Positions 32,251 through 43,098 of a DNA stretch of 64,000 nt are shown here, piece after piece. The stretch's first letter is position 1. Each line of letters opens with the position of its first letter. Below the pieces are notes generated by a model, which saw only the letters and a program-made list of their open reading frames with translations, was not told where the DNA came from and made no database searches. The position numbers and the translations under genes are program-made. The stretch lies in the NCBI GenBank assembly GCA_021292165.1, contig CM037879.1:41501802-41565801 (forward strand), read 5' to 3'. The stretch is from Shinisaurus crocodilurus. Taxonomy: Eukaryota; Chordata; Lepidosauria; Squamata; Shinisauridae.

Positions 32251-32694
32251 AGGGTGCCGGCTGGGGGCCTCTACCCTTGCTCCTTTATTCTCCGCCAGCA
32301 GCTGCAGAATGAAGCCTGCAATCTTCTCCTTTCTCTCTAGCAGAAGTATTCATTCTCTTGTCCGCCTTAAGCTCACTTATTTGCAGCGGACCTTGGTCCG
32401 CGGCTGAAAGCAAAGGAAGTAGACCCAGCAGGTTTCTTCTTTCTAAGCTCAGTGAAATACAGTACCCATTTACTAACCTCCTTCCTGGCCTATTCTCAGT
32501 GCGATTAGCTGAGCGCACGGGACTTTCTGCGTCTCGTGGCCTAAGGGCTTGACCGTGGGTGTTATTATTGCCAATGCAGGAGACACCCCTCTTTCCTGCC
32601 ATTCCCTGCCAAGTATGTGGCTAGGAGACCCTTAAACTAAAGCAACTTGCATTAACGGCTTTGAGACTTCTCCTCAGCCAGAGCTGTAAAAAAA

Positions 32695-32835
32695 AATTAA
32701 ATCATTACATTCCACAAAAAGCACCAACGATTTGCACCCCGCTCCCTCTCTCCGCTTCCCCAGTCTCTCTTTCCTCCCTGGCTCTCTAGCTATAAAGAGA
32801 CCCGCAGCACAGGCTGCTAGTTAGTGACCCCCCGA
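32695..32835 (+). promoter_or_regulatory. Candidate TATA-type promoter patch
   Basis: A CT-rich stretch (32740-32785) precedes TATAAAGAGA at 32791, with a possible start region about 25-30 bases on (GCTGCTAGTTAGTGACC). GC is higher than in the neighbours from about 32250 to 33250, and a perfect short palindrome GCGGACCTTGGTCCGC lies near 32386. No downstream exon is recognisable. A noncoding RNA promoter is possible; a chance TATA match is the main alternative. Confidence 0.25.
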
Positions 32836-33499
32836 ACAAAAACCTGAGGGAAAGAGGGAAGGAATGAAGAAGGAAGGAAAGGAAGAAAGCGAGCAAGCAA
32901 GCAAGCGTGTGCTTCCCAAGTAGTCCTTCTTAGAGGGAAAAGCGGGGAGGGGAGAGAGCGAATGAAAGACAAAACATCTGGGGATTGGACCATATGCTAA
33001 AGCTTTGTCTTGTCCTTCGAAGTTAGGCTGCCCTTGAAGTGATTTGTCAGGCGGCCTAGCCGTGACAGGGAGAAGATGTGGCGGGAGAGAAGCGGGACCT
33101 GGAAGCCAGGGGCAGACAAGGTCAACAGAGGGCAAAGAGGAAGGTGAAGGGCAGTCGGGAAGGGAGAAAAGACAGCCGGGAAAAGAGGAATAGAGAGGTC
33201 TGTGTATTGTTCTGGAAGCATAACAGCTACGGGATCCGGGCACCCTTTTCTCTGGAAGGATGGCCAGTACAGTATTTGGAAAAGTGACTTCTTGTTCCAG
33301 GATGTTGCACAACAAATGTACACACACAAGTGTCTTTCCCCTTATTTCAGGGTATGCTCTTAAAAAGGAGGCTGTATTTCTCATGTCTGTAATATCTATG
33401 CTGGTTCGAACAGAGTGCATATTCAGGTTTTTTAAGTGACTCTTTTCTGCTTTCTAGACTGTACTAACAATAATTGAGGGCGCCATCTGATGCTTGTTT

Positions 33500-33800
33500 A
33501 GACTGACAAAATTCCTGCACCTCCCAGCATTCCCTAGCCAGCAATCCTGGGAGTTGTAGGACTTTTGTGTGTCTAAACATGCATAGGATTGCACCCTTGA
33601 AAGTATGGCAATCTTGATGGAATGGAATAATTTTTGTCCCATCTATTTCACCTTGTGGCTATTCCCTTCTCATTGCCCCAACCATGTGTGTATGTGGCTA
33701 GATTTAGGCAATGCTTCATTTTTTAAGCTGGCTGGGGCATGCTGGGAGTGGTAGGACTTGTTTTCTGTCCAAACATGCATAGGATTGTGCCTTAAGGAAC
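33500..33800. repeat. Two related MITE-type fragments
   Basis: 33500-33598 and 33715-33795 share a CCAGC...CTGGGAGTTGTAGGACTT core followed by AAACATGCATAGGATTG. They look like palindromic hAT MITE halves joined to the GCAATCCTATGCA-family end. Divergent, and boundaries uncertain. Confidence 0.45.
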
Positions 33801-34229
33801 TCAAGAAAGCTGTGACATCTGACCTGCAGATCCTGCCCTGCTCTGAAATATAGAAATCCCCAGTTGCCTTATGGGGTGGATCTCTAAAATGAGGATGTTC
33901 CCATAAAAAAAGAGATGTCTTGTACATCTACATAGACTTATCACTGAAGAAAAGAAAGTGGTAAAGGAACAGGGAATGTGAGGGACAAAGAGAAAAGATG
34001 AATAGTTCTTGAGTTACATAGGGGTGGGTGTTTAATGCTCTACAGACTCCCTGTTATTTGCCTCAAAATAAGAGAAAACTCATGGTCCTATTGCACTTCA
34101 CTCCCCTTTCCTTGCTTGTAATTCCACCCTCAGAAAATCAGGAGAAGATGAGGACTGAGGAAGGAATGAGGCACCAGTTGAAAAAATAATAATAATAAAG
34201 GGATGGCTGATCATGCTGCCTCCTTCTTC

Positions 34230-34500
34230 CCTCTTTCCTTTTTGCCCGCCAAGCGTTGAACTGATTAGAGTGTAATTAAGGCCATAAAACCCTCAGCTTA
34301 TCCACCTGTTTATTCACTAAAGTCTCAGGCTCATCAGGCAAATTAGCTGCTTCCAGGCTGCACGTTGGGCCTAGAGCTGGCCTGATTAATGAAGTTTATT
34401 GGGAGCTGTTAAAAGCATTAACTGAAGGAAATCTCAGCAATTCGTCATATTTAAGGGATGGAAATTAAATCTCCCCATGCAAATGAGAGGAGACTCCAAA
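34230..34500. promoter_or_regulatory. Candidate conserved noncoding element (homeodomain-site rich)
   Basis: Compact, non-repetitive sequence with TAATTAAGG, GGCAAATTAGCTG, CTGATTAATGAAG, AGCATTAACTG and ATGCAAATGAG (octamer-like). The density of ATTA-type and octamer-type words in a repeat-free stretch is typical of developmental enhancers. The call is motif-based and unproven. Confidence 0.3.
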
Positions 34501-34954
34501 GAGGCTTCTTTTTAGAGGTTACAGAGGGGGAGTGGGGGGTGGCTGGGTGGGAGGCAGGGAGGAATGGATGCATGCTATTCACCAAGTGGCTTTTTGTCTC
34601 TCTGTCCCTGGGGCAGATGACCCCATAGGACATGCTGTTTCTCAGGGTCCTCTGCAGCTATTGCTGCCCTTACGTTACAGTTCTTTTCAGTAATAAATAA
34701 GGCTGTGGTTCGCAAAGCAACACGGCCCAAATGGAATGGCCAGGCCCGGAAAAACAGTTCATATCAACTTGAGTTGTAGGCCAAACCTGATTTTCCATTT
34801 CAAATACGGCTTTTGAGTAGCCAAGATAATTTCCGTATTCCCCAACGTGATGGCAGCTTTAGATTTTGTTTTGTCCTGCTCACTGATAATCTGAAGTGAA
34901 AACTGAACAAGAAATTATTGTTGTCATCGAGCAGACTCTTGTATGGCATCATAA

Positions 34955-35165
34955 GAAGTTGCCTTGTACCAAGTCAGATAATTGGTCCATCTAGTTCAGC
35001 ACTGTAGACAATGGCTTGCAGTTTGCTCTGCAGTATTATTTGCACTGGCTTGCAGGGATTCAGACAATTTTTCCCAGCCCTATCTGGAGATACCAGGGAT
35101 TTACAGTAGCTTTAGACTTTTTGCATGCATCACATGTGTTCTATAACTGAGCTATAGACCTTCCT
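34955..35165 (-). mobile_element. tRNA-derived SINE (ATAGCTCAGTGG head)
   Basis: In reverse complement the head TATAGCTCAGTTATAGAAC (A-box region) is followed by a decayed second promoter block. The 3' part ends with CTAGATGGACCAATTATC and ACTTGGTACAAGGCAACTTC. Other copies: 42915-43098 and 45190-45533. Confidence 0.7.
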
Positions 35166-35333
35166 CATGAGATCCAGGATAAGGAAAAGCAAACTCCCTG
35201 GGGGCACTGAGTAGGGCCAATTTAATGTTTCCTGAGAGTTGGGTAAGCAAAGTATGGATTTCTGCTTTGTCAGAAGTCTGAGAATCATTGAGGGATCTTT
35301 CAGAAAACTAGGGTCATGAGCCTCAGTCCGTTG

Positions 35334-35647
35334 CAGGGGTGCAGGACCTCAAATCTGGCCCACATGGTTGGCCACACCCACTTTTCTCCAACCACCTATT
35401 GTTTTGTGGTTTCCTGGCTTTTGTACAGTTTTTTTTCCACGTTTTAAAACATTGAAATGCCTCTCCTAAGGAAGTAAGAGCATCAAGCTAAAATATCCTG
35501 GCATGTTCTGGTATTTTTACTCTTGCCCTTCTTGCTTTTGGCCCACCTCCTTTTGGCTTTGGCTCTGCCCACTACTGGAATGTGGTCCCCGAGAGTTTCT
35601 CCGAAACGGAATTTGAGTCTTGGGCTGGAAGAGGTTTTGCACCCCTG
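35334..35647. mobile_element. hAT MITE (CAGGGGTGCAG termini)
   Basis: The left end is CAGGGGTGCAGGACCTC and the right end GAGGTTTTGCACCCCTG, near-perfect inverted repeats shared with the element at 43898-44081. The flanking octamers GTCCGTTG and GTCGACTG match only in part, so the TSD has decayed or the edge is imprecise. Confidence 0.75.
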
Positions 35648-35871
35648 GTCGACTGTATAGGGGCCATGTGTCAAAAGGGACCACTGACTCAAGGTCTGGG
35701 AGTAAACCCCATCAAACACAGGGGGAAGTGTAGGTGTTCAGTGTTCAGCTGTAAGTTTGATGCACTTTTTTTTCCTGTTTCATGCATTTTATTTGGTGAC
35801 TTACTTGCTTCTTGTTGTACCACTGTTTTCCAGTTTCTGCTTCTGAAGCTCATGCACAGTCCTTCTCCTAG

Positions 35872-36361
35872 GTGATTCATAACCAAAACCAACCTTATTA
35901 TGGAGAAGCTTCTCTCTGTCCTGTTGGTTTGGGTCAGTGGGTTACTGCAGTCTCCAGAGGTGGGGTGGAGGGAGGCAAATGGTGCCATGTGTCTTCTATT
36001 TGAAGCACTGCCAGAGGACCATCCTCTGTTTGACAGCATCCTCTTTGAAAGGCTGTCCTGTCTAATACCAGTTTAATGACAAAGAACCATAAGAACTGTT
36101 GCCCATCAGAAGTTAGCCTCTGAAGAGAAGACTGAACAGGCAGGCATGCAGGTCCCAAATTTTCACGCTATGGTGAGATGTACTGCATTTTTGTTTAAAT
36201 TGTACTAATTATTTCTACATGTGTACCTAGACATATAAATTGGCATATGCAAATTTATACAAATTGCTGTCCACTTTTGTCCTCTTTTTTGGTGATGTAT
36301 GTCCTCTTTTTTTAGTGATTCATAACCAACCTTATTATGGAGAAGCTTCTCTCTGTCAGTT
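35872..36361. repeat. Direct repeat pair around a dispersed repeat
   Basis: About 45 bases beginning GTGATTCATAACCAA and ending AGAAGCTTCTCTCTGTC occur at 35872-35920 and again at 36316-36361; the first copy has six extra bases (AACCAA). The intervening 35985-36320 holds a relative of the 62422-62833 repeat (GAGGACCATCCTCTGTTTGA). Confidence 0.7.
35985..36320 (+). repeat. Dispersed repeat, same family as 62422-62833
   Basis: Shares GAAGCACTGCCAGAGGACC, a CAAAGAACC block, TTGCCCATCAGAAGTTAG, TATGGTGAGATGTACTGC and TATGCAAATTTAT in order with the 62-kb copy. Ends are not well defined here. Confidence 0.6.
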
Positions 36362-36797
36362 TGCTGCCACAGCCAGGGACAATATTTTGGCAGTCACATC
36401 TTGGCAGTTCATATTATGGAGCTCTATCACAGTTATAAAAGATGCATTAATATGTTTTCCTTCAAGTCCGTGAAGAACTACACTGCATGTGAAACTCAAA
36501 ACAAAATCATATTTAAACAATGCATAGTTGCGAAGACTTCTAAGGCTTCTAGAATGATCCTGTTATAACTCACTTCAAATTACAATTTGCTTATTTATTT
36601 AGTAATTGTTATCACATCTGATTAAAAAGAAATTCTAGGTGCTTTATGTTGGAGGATATGGAGCACGGAGTCGGTCCTACTCCTATCCTGGTTAGGACAA
36701 AGCAGAATTTCCCCCCTTATGTGCAGCCTCGTTATTGAAACTGATTATCACCACATGGGATGCTAAACCCTGCTAAAGGCTCTTAAAAGGAACAGAT

Positions 36798-37136
36798 TGT
36801 CCATACAAGGTTTAAAACTAATAAAGGCATTTATTAGTTTTACTTACAGTCTATTTATTCATATATGCAGGATGCAAATAGGCAGGTTAGAGTCTTTGGT
36901 GTTAAGAGTCCGCTTCATTGGAGATCACTGGCTGGAAGCCAGCTCAGACCTTGTGTCCATCAGGTTGGGGGGAGAGAGAGCAAGCGAGCGAGCTGGCCAC
37001 AGAGAGTCTGGAAGTAGGGAGGAGGGGTTACAAAACATGCACCCTGGGGAATTGTTCAATTAACCCTTTCCTCCCACTCCAACTAGTGGTTACATTACCT
37101 CATTGATTTAAGCAAGCAATATTACAATTTCCATCA
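36798..37136 (-). mobile_element. LTR, left member of an inverted pair
   Basis: Reads in reverse as TGATGGAAATTGTAATATTG ... TTGTATGGACA, with an AATAAA-type signal (GAATAAATAGACTG) near the 3' end and a GA-rich microsatellite near 36970. It is the inverted counterpart of 37934-38290 with few substitutions. No coding region is attached. Confidence 0.75.
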
Positions 37137-37244
37137 CTTTACACTAGACCACCATAATATAAACAATGTAAAATCAGAATAATGTCAAACTACGGTCAAC
37201 CAGAACCAATAAACAACAACAGGATAGAGAACCTGTCCCCCTCC

Positions 37245-37345
37245 CATCAACCCCAGCCAGCATGGCCAATGGTCAGGGATAATGGGAGTTGTAGTTTGAC
37301 AATACCAGGAGGACCACAGGTTCCCCAGCCCTGCTATACACTATC
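37245..37345. mobile_element. Palindromic hAT MITE half
   Basis: ACCCCAGCCAGCATGGCCAA, then AATGGGAGTTGTAGTTTGAC and GTTCCCCAGCCCTG resemble the right half of the palindromic MITE at 15342-16006. Confidence 0.5.
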
Positions 37346-37565
37346 TAAAAAATCAGATGACACCAACATTCAAATAAGCTAAAAACTAAAGAAAATTAGT
37401 GTGAGGGAAAGAGCCCCAGGAAAATAGGGGGCTCTTGATTTACCACTGCTTCTTCTTAGAAACTGTGACTCTACACTCAGGTGTTTTCAGGTTATTTTCA
37501 GCAATATGGTTTAAATCAGCTTTTAAATCTATTTCTAATAATAATGTAAAATCTTAATTGACTGC

Positions 37566-37893
37566 AGTCGGCCAGAGAACCAGGGGCTACTGGGAGGCTG
37601 CACCCCATGCCTCCAGGATTAACATCACAGCAAGGGGGAGACCAGCCTGGCCCCATACATCAGCCAGAGGGGGAGCAGCTTCAGGGAGCTCGCGCCACCC
37701 CTCCCTGCCGGAAGGAACACACAGCTCCAACTGACAGTTCCCTGGGGCGGCAGACTCTGGCCTCATCCATCGGCCAGAGAACCAAGGGCCACTGGAAGGC
37801 TGCACCCCATGCCTCCCAGGATTAACATCATGGCAAGGGGGAGACCAGCCTGGCCCCATACATCAGCCAAAGAAGGAACAGCTGCAGGGAGCT
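37566..37893. repeat. Tandem duplication, period about 200 bp
   Basis: CGGCCAGAGAACCAGGGGC to CATACATCAGCCAGAGG recurs as CGGCCAGAGAACCAAGGGCC to CATACATCAGCCAAAG. The units contain GGCTGCACCCCATGCC and GCAAGGGGGAGACCAGCC unchanged. The pair lies between the two inverted LTRs and may be leftover retroelement interior; I see no protein motif. Confidence 0.8.
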
Positions 37894-37933
37894 TGTTTTG
37901 CCAGAAAAGGGGGGGGAGTGATGGAAATTAAAG

Positions 37934-38290
37934 TGATGGAAATTGTAATATTGCTTGCTTAAATCAATGAGGTAATGTAACCACTAGTTGGAGTGGGAGG
38001 AAAGGGTTAATTGAACAATTCCCCAGGGTGCATGTTTTGTAACCCCTCCTCCCTACTTCCAGACTCTCTGTGGCCAGCTCGCTCGCTCGCTTGCGCGCGC
38101 TCTCTCTCTCTCCCCCCCCCCAACCTGATGGACACAAGGTCTGAGCTGGCTTCCAGCCAGTGATCTCCAATGAAGCGGACTCTTAACACCAAAGACTCTA
38201 ACCTGCCTATATGCATCCTGCATATATGAATAAACGGACTGTAAGTAAAACTAATAAATGCCTTTATTAGTTTTAAACCTTGTATGGACA
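37934..38290 (+). mobile_element. LTR, right member of an inverted pair
   Basis: TGATGGAAATTGTAATATTG ... CCTTGTATGGACA, with GAATAAACGGACTG near the end and a (CT)n/C-run at 38100-38120. It is preceded by a purine run, CCAGAAAAGGGGGGGGAG (about 37900-37918), as a polypurine tract would precede a 3' LTR. The same purine run appears again just after the LTR at 38294-38312. Confidence 0.78.
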
Positions 38291-38404
38291 ATCTGCCAGA
38301 AAAGGGGGGGGGGAGAAAAAAAATCTATAAGAACCTTATAACTAAAGAACTGGTGCCTGAGTTTTGCTTTCTTCCTCCTCCCTCCCAATCCCTTTTCCTT
38401 TTGT

Positions 38405-38525
38405 GTCATGTCTTTTAGATTGTAAGCCTGAGGGCAGGGACTGTCTAATATTAATCTTTGTAAGCCACTCTGGGAGCCTTTTCTGGCTGAAAAGTGGGGT
38501 GATAATGCTGTAAATAAATAAATAA
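38405..38525 (+). mobile_element. LINE 3' UTR tail
   Basis: AGATTGTAAGCCTGAGGGC, then TTTGTAAGCCACTCTGGGAG and TGTAAATAAATAAATAA match a common amniote LINE tail. Confidence 0.6.
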
Positions 38526-38529
38526 TTCA

Positions 38530-39635
38530 GTTTCTCTTCCAAATTTTCTAACTCAGTAAGACCGCAATCTTAAGTGTCACAAAAAGCACAAAAGAGGCTC
38601 AAAGGCACTTTTTAGCATGGCAAATTAAAATTCCCTTGATCAAGTGGTCCTTCCTAAACTAAGAAAATGTTGTGCATTCTACCCTCACACTGTCGATAGT
38701 AGATATAAAGAAAAGGGAAAAATCGGAACCCAGAATCCTTAAGGTGTCTGCAGGAGGGGCCCTAGGTGAACAAAAAGATTGCCCTCTAAACAGAATCCCT
38801 GGTCATCCACAACATTGCTAGAATATGGATTAGGGCACATGGGATTCTGTAAGCAATTAATGGGAAAGTCTCCATTGGCACTTTGCTTTCTGGTCCAGTT
38901 AAGATACAAACTGGGAATGTTTAAAGAGGACCACCTCTGGTACCTGTAGTTGCCCACCTTGGTCTCTGATAGCCACTGCTATCATTACTAGTATGATCAT
39001 CATCTCACACTTGAAATGGCAGGGGAAGAGGTGGTCAGAATTCCTGATGGTGAGCTAAAAGGGGAAAAAAGAAGAAGTGGAAAGAATGTTCATTAGAATA
39101 CCCTTACCCTAAGATTCTCAGTTTGCAGAAGCAAGGATTGTGTGATTGTGGAGAATAAACATAAATCAGCAGCCTCAGAGTTTGCCTCTTGATCAAAACT
39201 TTGCTAGATTTAACGCCAGAGAGGAAAAGAAAGCCAAGGAAAAGGAGTTTCGGTTCATTATAGTTTAGAAGCATCCTTTTTAGAAGTTTACCCAAACCAT
39301 AGTTTCATCTCATGTCAGAGGTTTCATTGCAATAAACAACAAAGACAAGATAAAGAAGGAAGGGAGTGTTGTTTAGTATACTTCATACTTGGATATCGCC
39401 TGACTAGAAATCTAATTATTTGTTGCAGTTATTTGATTAACTTTTTAAAACAGTTTCTCCACTGTATAATGTTTGTCTGATTCAGTGAGTTGTAGGGAAA
39501 CTGAATTTCAATAGGAAACAAATTAGGTTTGCACGTTTGCTCAGGCTTCCTACTGTTTTTCTGATTGTGCAGAATTTCTTCTTTCAATAGGACAGCTGGC
39601 ATCTGTACAGCTGCCATAAAGCAGTACAACTATTT
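38530..39635. other. Unique-looking stretch
   Basis: No named repeat, no supported coding frame. Confidence 0.35.
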
Positions 39636-39639
39636 TCAA

Positions 39640-39990
39640 ATATGCTCAATGTAAAATAGCTGAAATGATTCTTAATTAGATCAATTTAGTGTAAAATTAT
39701 GCAAGCTTTCGACTTATGCAGGACTCTGCATTTGACAAAATGGAGAGATGGGTAATTATTTTCAGCCAAGACCAGCAAATGCAATTAATACAGTCACTTG
39801 AGAGCCCTGCAAACATGCACATCCCCAATAACCAAGAGGAAGCTTGAGTAATTGTGACTGTAGCATAATCAGACTGCATTAGTTTCCATAATTGAGAACA
39901 GAGGTTCAAAATTCTTATGCGATGCTGTCTGAATGCACAACACACTTTAACAGTGACTGTTCTTTGCATATCATGTTGTCATGTTAACCT
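39640..39990. promoter_or_regulatory. Candidate conserved noncoding element
   Basis: Repeat-free, with CTTAATTAGATCAATTTAG, GGGTAATTATTTTC, GCAATTAATAC, GAGTAATTGTGAC, CATAATTGAG and CTTTGCATATC. The clustering of TAATTA/ATTA and octamer-like words is the only evidence. Confidence 0.3.
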
Positions 39991-40006
39991 TCCAGTAAAG
40001 AAAGTA

Positions 40007-40090
40007 AGGCTGCAATCCTGGACGTACTGATTTGGGATTAAGCCCACTGACAGTGAGATTTACTTTTGAGTAAACATGCTTGGCCTGCAT
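40007..40090. mobile_element. Short palindromic MITE (GCAATCCTATGCA family)
   Basis: Starts GGCTGCAATCCTGGACG, then GATTAAGCCCACTGACAG and TTTACTTTTGAGTAAACATG. Good match to the family order. Confidence 0.75.
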
Positions 40091-40169
40091 GCCTACTTGT
40101 AATTGAATGTGTTGTGCATATGTCTGGCATACTTTCCAAAATGGAAGGACTTATAATAGTAAATTCATT

Positions 40170-40327
40170 AATAGAGTTGGAAGGAGCCTACAAGGCTATC
40201 AAGTCCAACCCCCTGCTCAATGCAGGAAACTAGAGGAGGGGTCTCCCATCCAAGTAACAACCAGGCCTGACCCTGCTTAGCTTTCCACGCTCAGACAAGC
40301 TGAGCCAGCGTGAGCCACAGGCCTGTA
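40170..40327 (-). mobile_element. 5S rRNA-derived SINE with CR1-like tail (copy 2)
   Basis: Minus orientation. From the low-coordinate side: AGAGTTGGAAGGAGCCTAC (CR1-like tail), CCCCCTGCTCAATGCAGG, GGGTCTCCCATCCAAGTAA (C box in reverse), CCTGACCCTGCTTAGCTTTC (A box in reverse) and GGCCTG. Same build as 19295 and 49663. Confidence 0.85.
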
Positions 40328-41129
40328 TAGTAGCATAAGGTTGTTCAGCTACAGTAACTGGCTATGTAGGATCACTTTATTGTATATGCTTATTGATGTC
40401 TAACCTCTATATAAATATCAAATAGTTTTGTGAAGATGTTTACTATGGATACGGACTGAGAAATTAAATTAAAAAATAAATTACTGTAACAGAGCAAATT
40501 TGTACAAATGCGATTACTTTTAAAATATCCTTTTATTTCCTTTATCTAGTTACACTGTTTTAGTAGAATTGTTTGGAAATGCTTTGAATGAAATGCAATG
40601 AATAGTTAGAAGTCATTTGTTGACTCCTGGTGTACCCTGCTTAGTTACAAGTGTCTACACAGGTGGTTGAGTACCTATCAATTTGAAGGTGAAATGGTTA
40701 GCAGTTTCTGCGCAGTTGGGTTACTCCCTAGGTATGCAGAAATATATAACCACAAACCTAAGAAAAAAATATGACAAAAAGTAAAGAGAAAATTTTGAGA
40801 AAAAGTAAAGAACACTCCCCCCTCCACATTATTTCAATGAGTACTGAGCATGTGTAGTGAGTCACAAAACGTTGAGGGTCAGTTGGAAAAGAAAAGAACC
40901 CCCCCCCCAGTAAACCAGAGATGGGGAACTGGCCTGCTTGTACCCCTAACATAGTCTAGTATCCTATGGACATTGGACAGGCTTGGCTGGCTGTCTGGCT
41001 GGCTCCCTGAGTGAAAGAAGCATTCTTTCTGCAACATATGCTGCAACATTATATATTAAATATCCTTGTATATCAAAATACTGAAAATATCAAAAACATA
41101 TAAAACAACAAATAAACTGGGTTCAAACA
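40328..41129. other. No recognised feature
   Basis: AT-rich unique sequence with a C9 run at about 40900 and a short GGCTGGCTGTCTGGCTGGC run near 40984. Confidence 0.3.
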
Positions 41130-41275
41130 ACATAATAAGCCATGGTGGCTTATAAGCCGTGTTTGTTTCAGAGTGACTTGTTGTGTTGTCTGAATCCTGC
41201 CAGAATGGCTTGTGAGTGGTTAAGAAACCATGCTGCTTGGTTCAGGCAACATGGCAAGCAACTCTGAAACAAACA
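41130..41275. mobile_element. Foldback MITE (GGGTTCAAACAACA type)
   Basis: GTTTGTTTCAGAGTGACTTG (about 41160) is mirrored by CAAGCAACTCTGAAACAAAC (about 41252), and GGGTTCAAACAACATAATAA by GTTGTCTGAATCC. CCATGG-type words recur. Related to the element at 43439-43878. It ends directly in a (GAT)n microsatellite. Confidence 0.6.
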
Positions 41276-41323
41276 TGGATGATGATGATGATGATGATGA
41301 TATGATGATGATGATGATGATAA
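41276..41323. repeat. (GAT)n microsatellite
   Basis: About fifteen GAT units with one TAT interruption at about 41300. Confidence 0.95.
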
Positions 41324-41839
41324 TAATTCTTACCCGCCTCTCCGTCTAGATCGAGGCGGGGAACAACAAAAATATAAAATACATAAACTAATCAAAACAC
41401 AACACATACTATTAAAGCATCTTAAAACAACTTAAAAACATTATAAAACATCTTAAAAACATCTTAAAAGCATCCTAAAATTTCGCCGGATAGGCCTGCC
41501 GGAAGAGATCAGTCTTTATGGCTTTTTTAAATTCCAAGATACTGGTAAGTAAGTTGACAAATCTCCTCCGGCAGGCCATTTCATAATCTGGGGGCAGCAG
41601 AAGAAAAGGTCCTCTGGGTAATACCTGTCAGCCTAGTTTTGGCTGACTGAAGTAAATTCTTCCCATAGGACCTGAGTGTGCGGGGCGGATTGTACGGGAG
41701 AAGGCGATCCCGTAGGTAGCCTGGATCCAAACCATGTAGGGCTTTAAAGGTAATAACCAACACTTTATACTTCGCCCAGAAACTGACTGGCAGCCAGTGA
41801 AGTGCTTTTAAAACTGGTGTGATGTGGGCACAGTCATAC

Positions 41840-42300
41840 TGTTGTAAGATTGGCGGCCTGGGCAGGAGAGGATTAATGGAGCCAGAAAGATGCTAGTACT
41901 TCTTTTGTTAGCGTAACTACAAATAAATGGCCCAAGGCCAGGGGATAGTTGGAGAAAATGACTCATCCTTACTCCCCCCCTCAAGCCAGAGAGAGGGAGG
42001 CAAATTAGCTGTGAGTAGAAAACAATAGGAGCATTGGGGGGGGGATGCAGAGCGAGAGCTGAGTTTTAGGGGCACTGTAAGCTAACAGTATCAGGGGATA
42101 CAGATGGAGAAGTTTGGAGATGTGGGGTGATGGATTTGGCTGCCTGTTGGGAATATTTAAGCTGTGTGTTCCCATCTATGTTCAACCTGTATATTTGTAA
42201 ATAAACTCAAATACTTTTTTTTAAAGCATGCCATAAGATTCCAGTGACCTCTTTCCAAAGGAAACCAAACCCCAGCAAGCGCTGCACCCTTGGAACTTCT
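41840..42300 (+). mobile_element. Probable LTR nested in L2 copy C
   Basis: Begins TGTTGTAAGATTGGCGG, where L2 homology stops. It has TTTAAGCTGTGTGTTCCC and a polyadenylation context TTGTAAATAAACTCAAATAC at about 42195, and ends somewhere before 42300. Positions 41938-42110 are repeated, inverted, at 43504-43676. No coding interior. The right edge is uncertain. Confidence 0.5.
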
Positions 42301-42914
42301 CATCACTCAAAGAAGTGGGGCAAGTGTAAAATACATCAGTGAAATGTCCATTACATTACATAAGAACGGCCTGCCTCATAAGGAAATCTGAACATGCCCA
42401 GAGCTCTGTTCGTAAAAGCCTGAACAGCTGGACTCTTTCAGGAAGGAGTTCCATTATTCTGGTGCCCCCATGGAAAAACCTTTACTTTTACAATACAAGT
42501 AAATAGTTCCTGGAATAGAACTTCCTCAATCCTCCCCTGACTGCATAGCTGGACTTACATGGCGAGTGTCTCTCTATGGAACCCTGTGCTGTTGCTGCAG
42601 CATGATCTCATATGATTCTTGCCATCCTGCACCTGATAGGAGGGTATTCTGCTGCAGTATGCGCTAGCTGAAGTTTTGCTTTTCAAGGGCAGTCTCGCAC
42701 AAAGTACATTGCATAAGTTGATTATGGAGGTTACAAAAGTATCAGTGATGGTTGCTTATCTCAACTCAGTTCCAAGTCTGGGATAACCTCCAGAATGTGT
42801 ATCTGCTTAACCAAAGGGATGATCCCACAATCTCCCATGTTCAGGGATCGTCAACCACCATCATGTCTATCTTGTCTGGATTCAGCATCAGCTTAGTCTC
42901 CCTCATCCGTAGGA

Positions 42915-43098
42915 ACCTGCTTTATATCAAGTAAGACCATTGGTCCATCTAGCCCAGCATTGTCTACAGTGATTAGCAGCAGCTCTCTAGGGTACCAGAG
43001 AAGAGTCTTTCTCAGCCCTTCCTAGAGATGCCAATGATTGAACCAGGGAACTTTTGCATGCAAAACATGTGCTCTGCCACTGAGCTATAGCCCATCCA
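42915..43098 (-). mobile_element. tRNA-derived SINE (ATAGCTCAGTGG head)
   Basis: In reverse complement: GGGCTATAGCTCAGTGGCAG (A box), TGCATGCAAAAGTTCCC, GGTTCAATCATTGGC (B box), then the body to CTAGATGGACCAATGGTC and a final AAAGCAGGTTCC. Nearly full length. Inserted in L2 copy C, whose sequence continues on both sides. Confidence 0.85.

Noticed and set aside
32821..33420. 199-residue minus-strand open frame
   Set aside because: Pro/Ser/Leu-rich with no domain motif; it arises over purine-rich low-complexity DNA and overlaps other frames. I do not treat it as a gene.
41276..41323. CRISPR-like array
   Set aside because: A plain trinucleotide microsatellite in a vertebrate genome; no spacers.
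42915..43098. tRNA gene
   Set aside because: The A and B boxes are there but no cloverleaf acceptor stem closes, and the SINE body follows.
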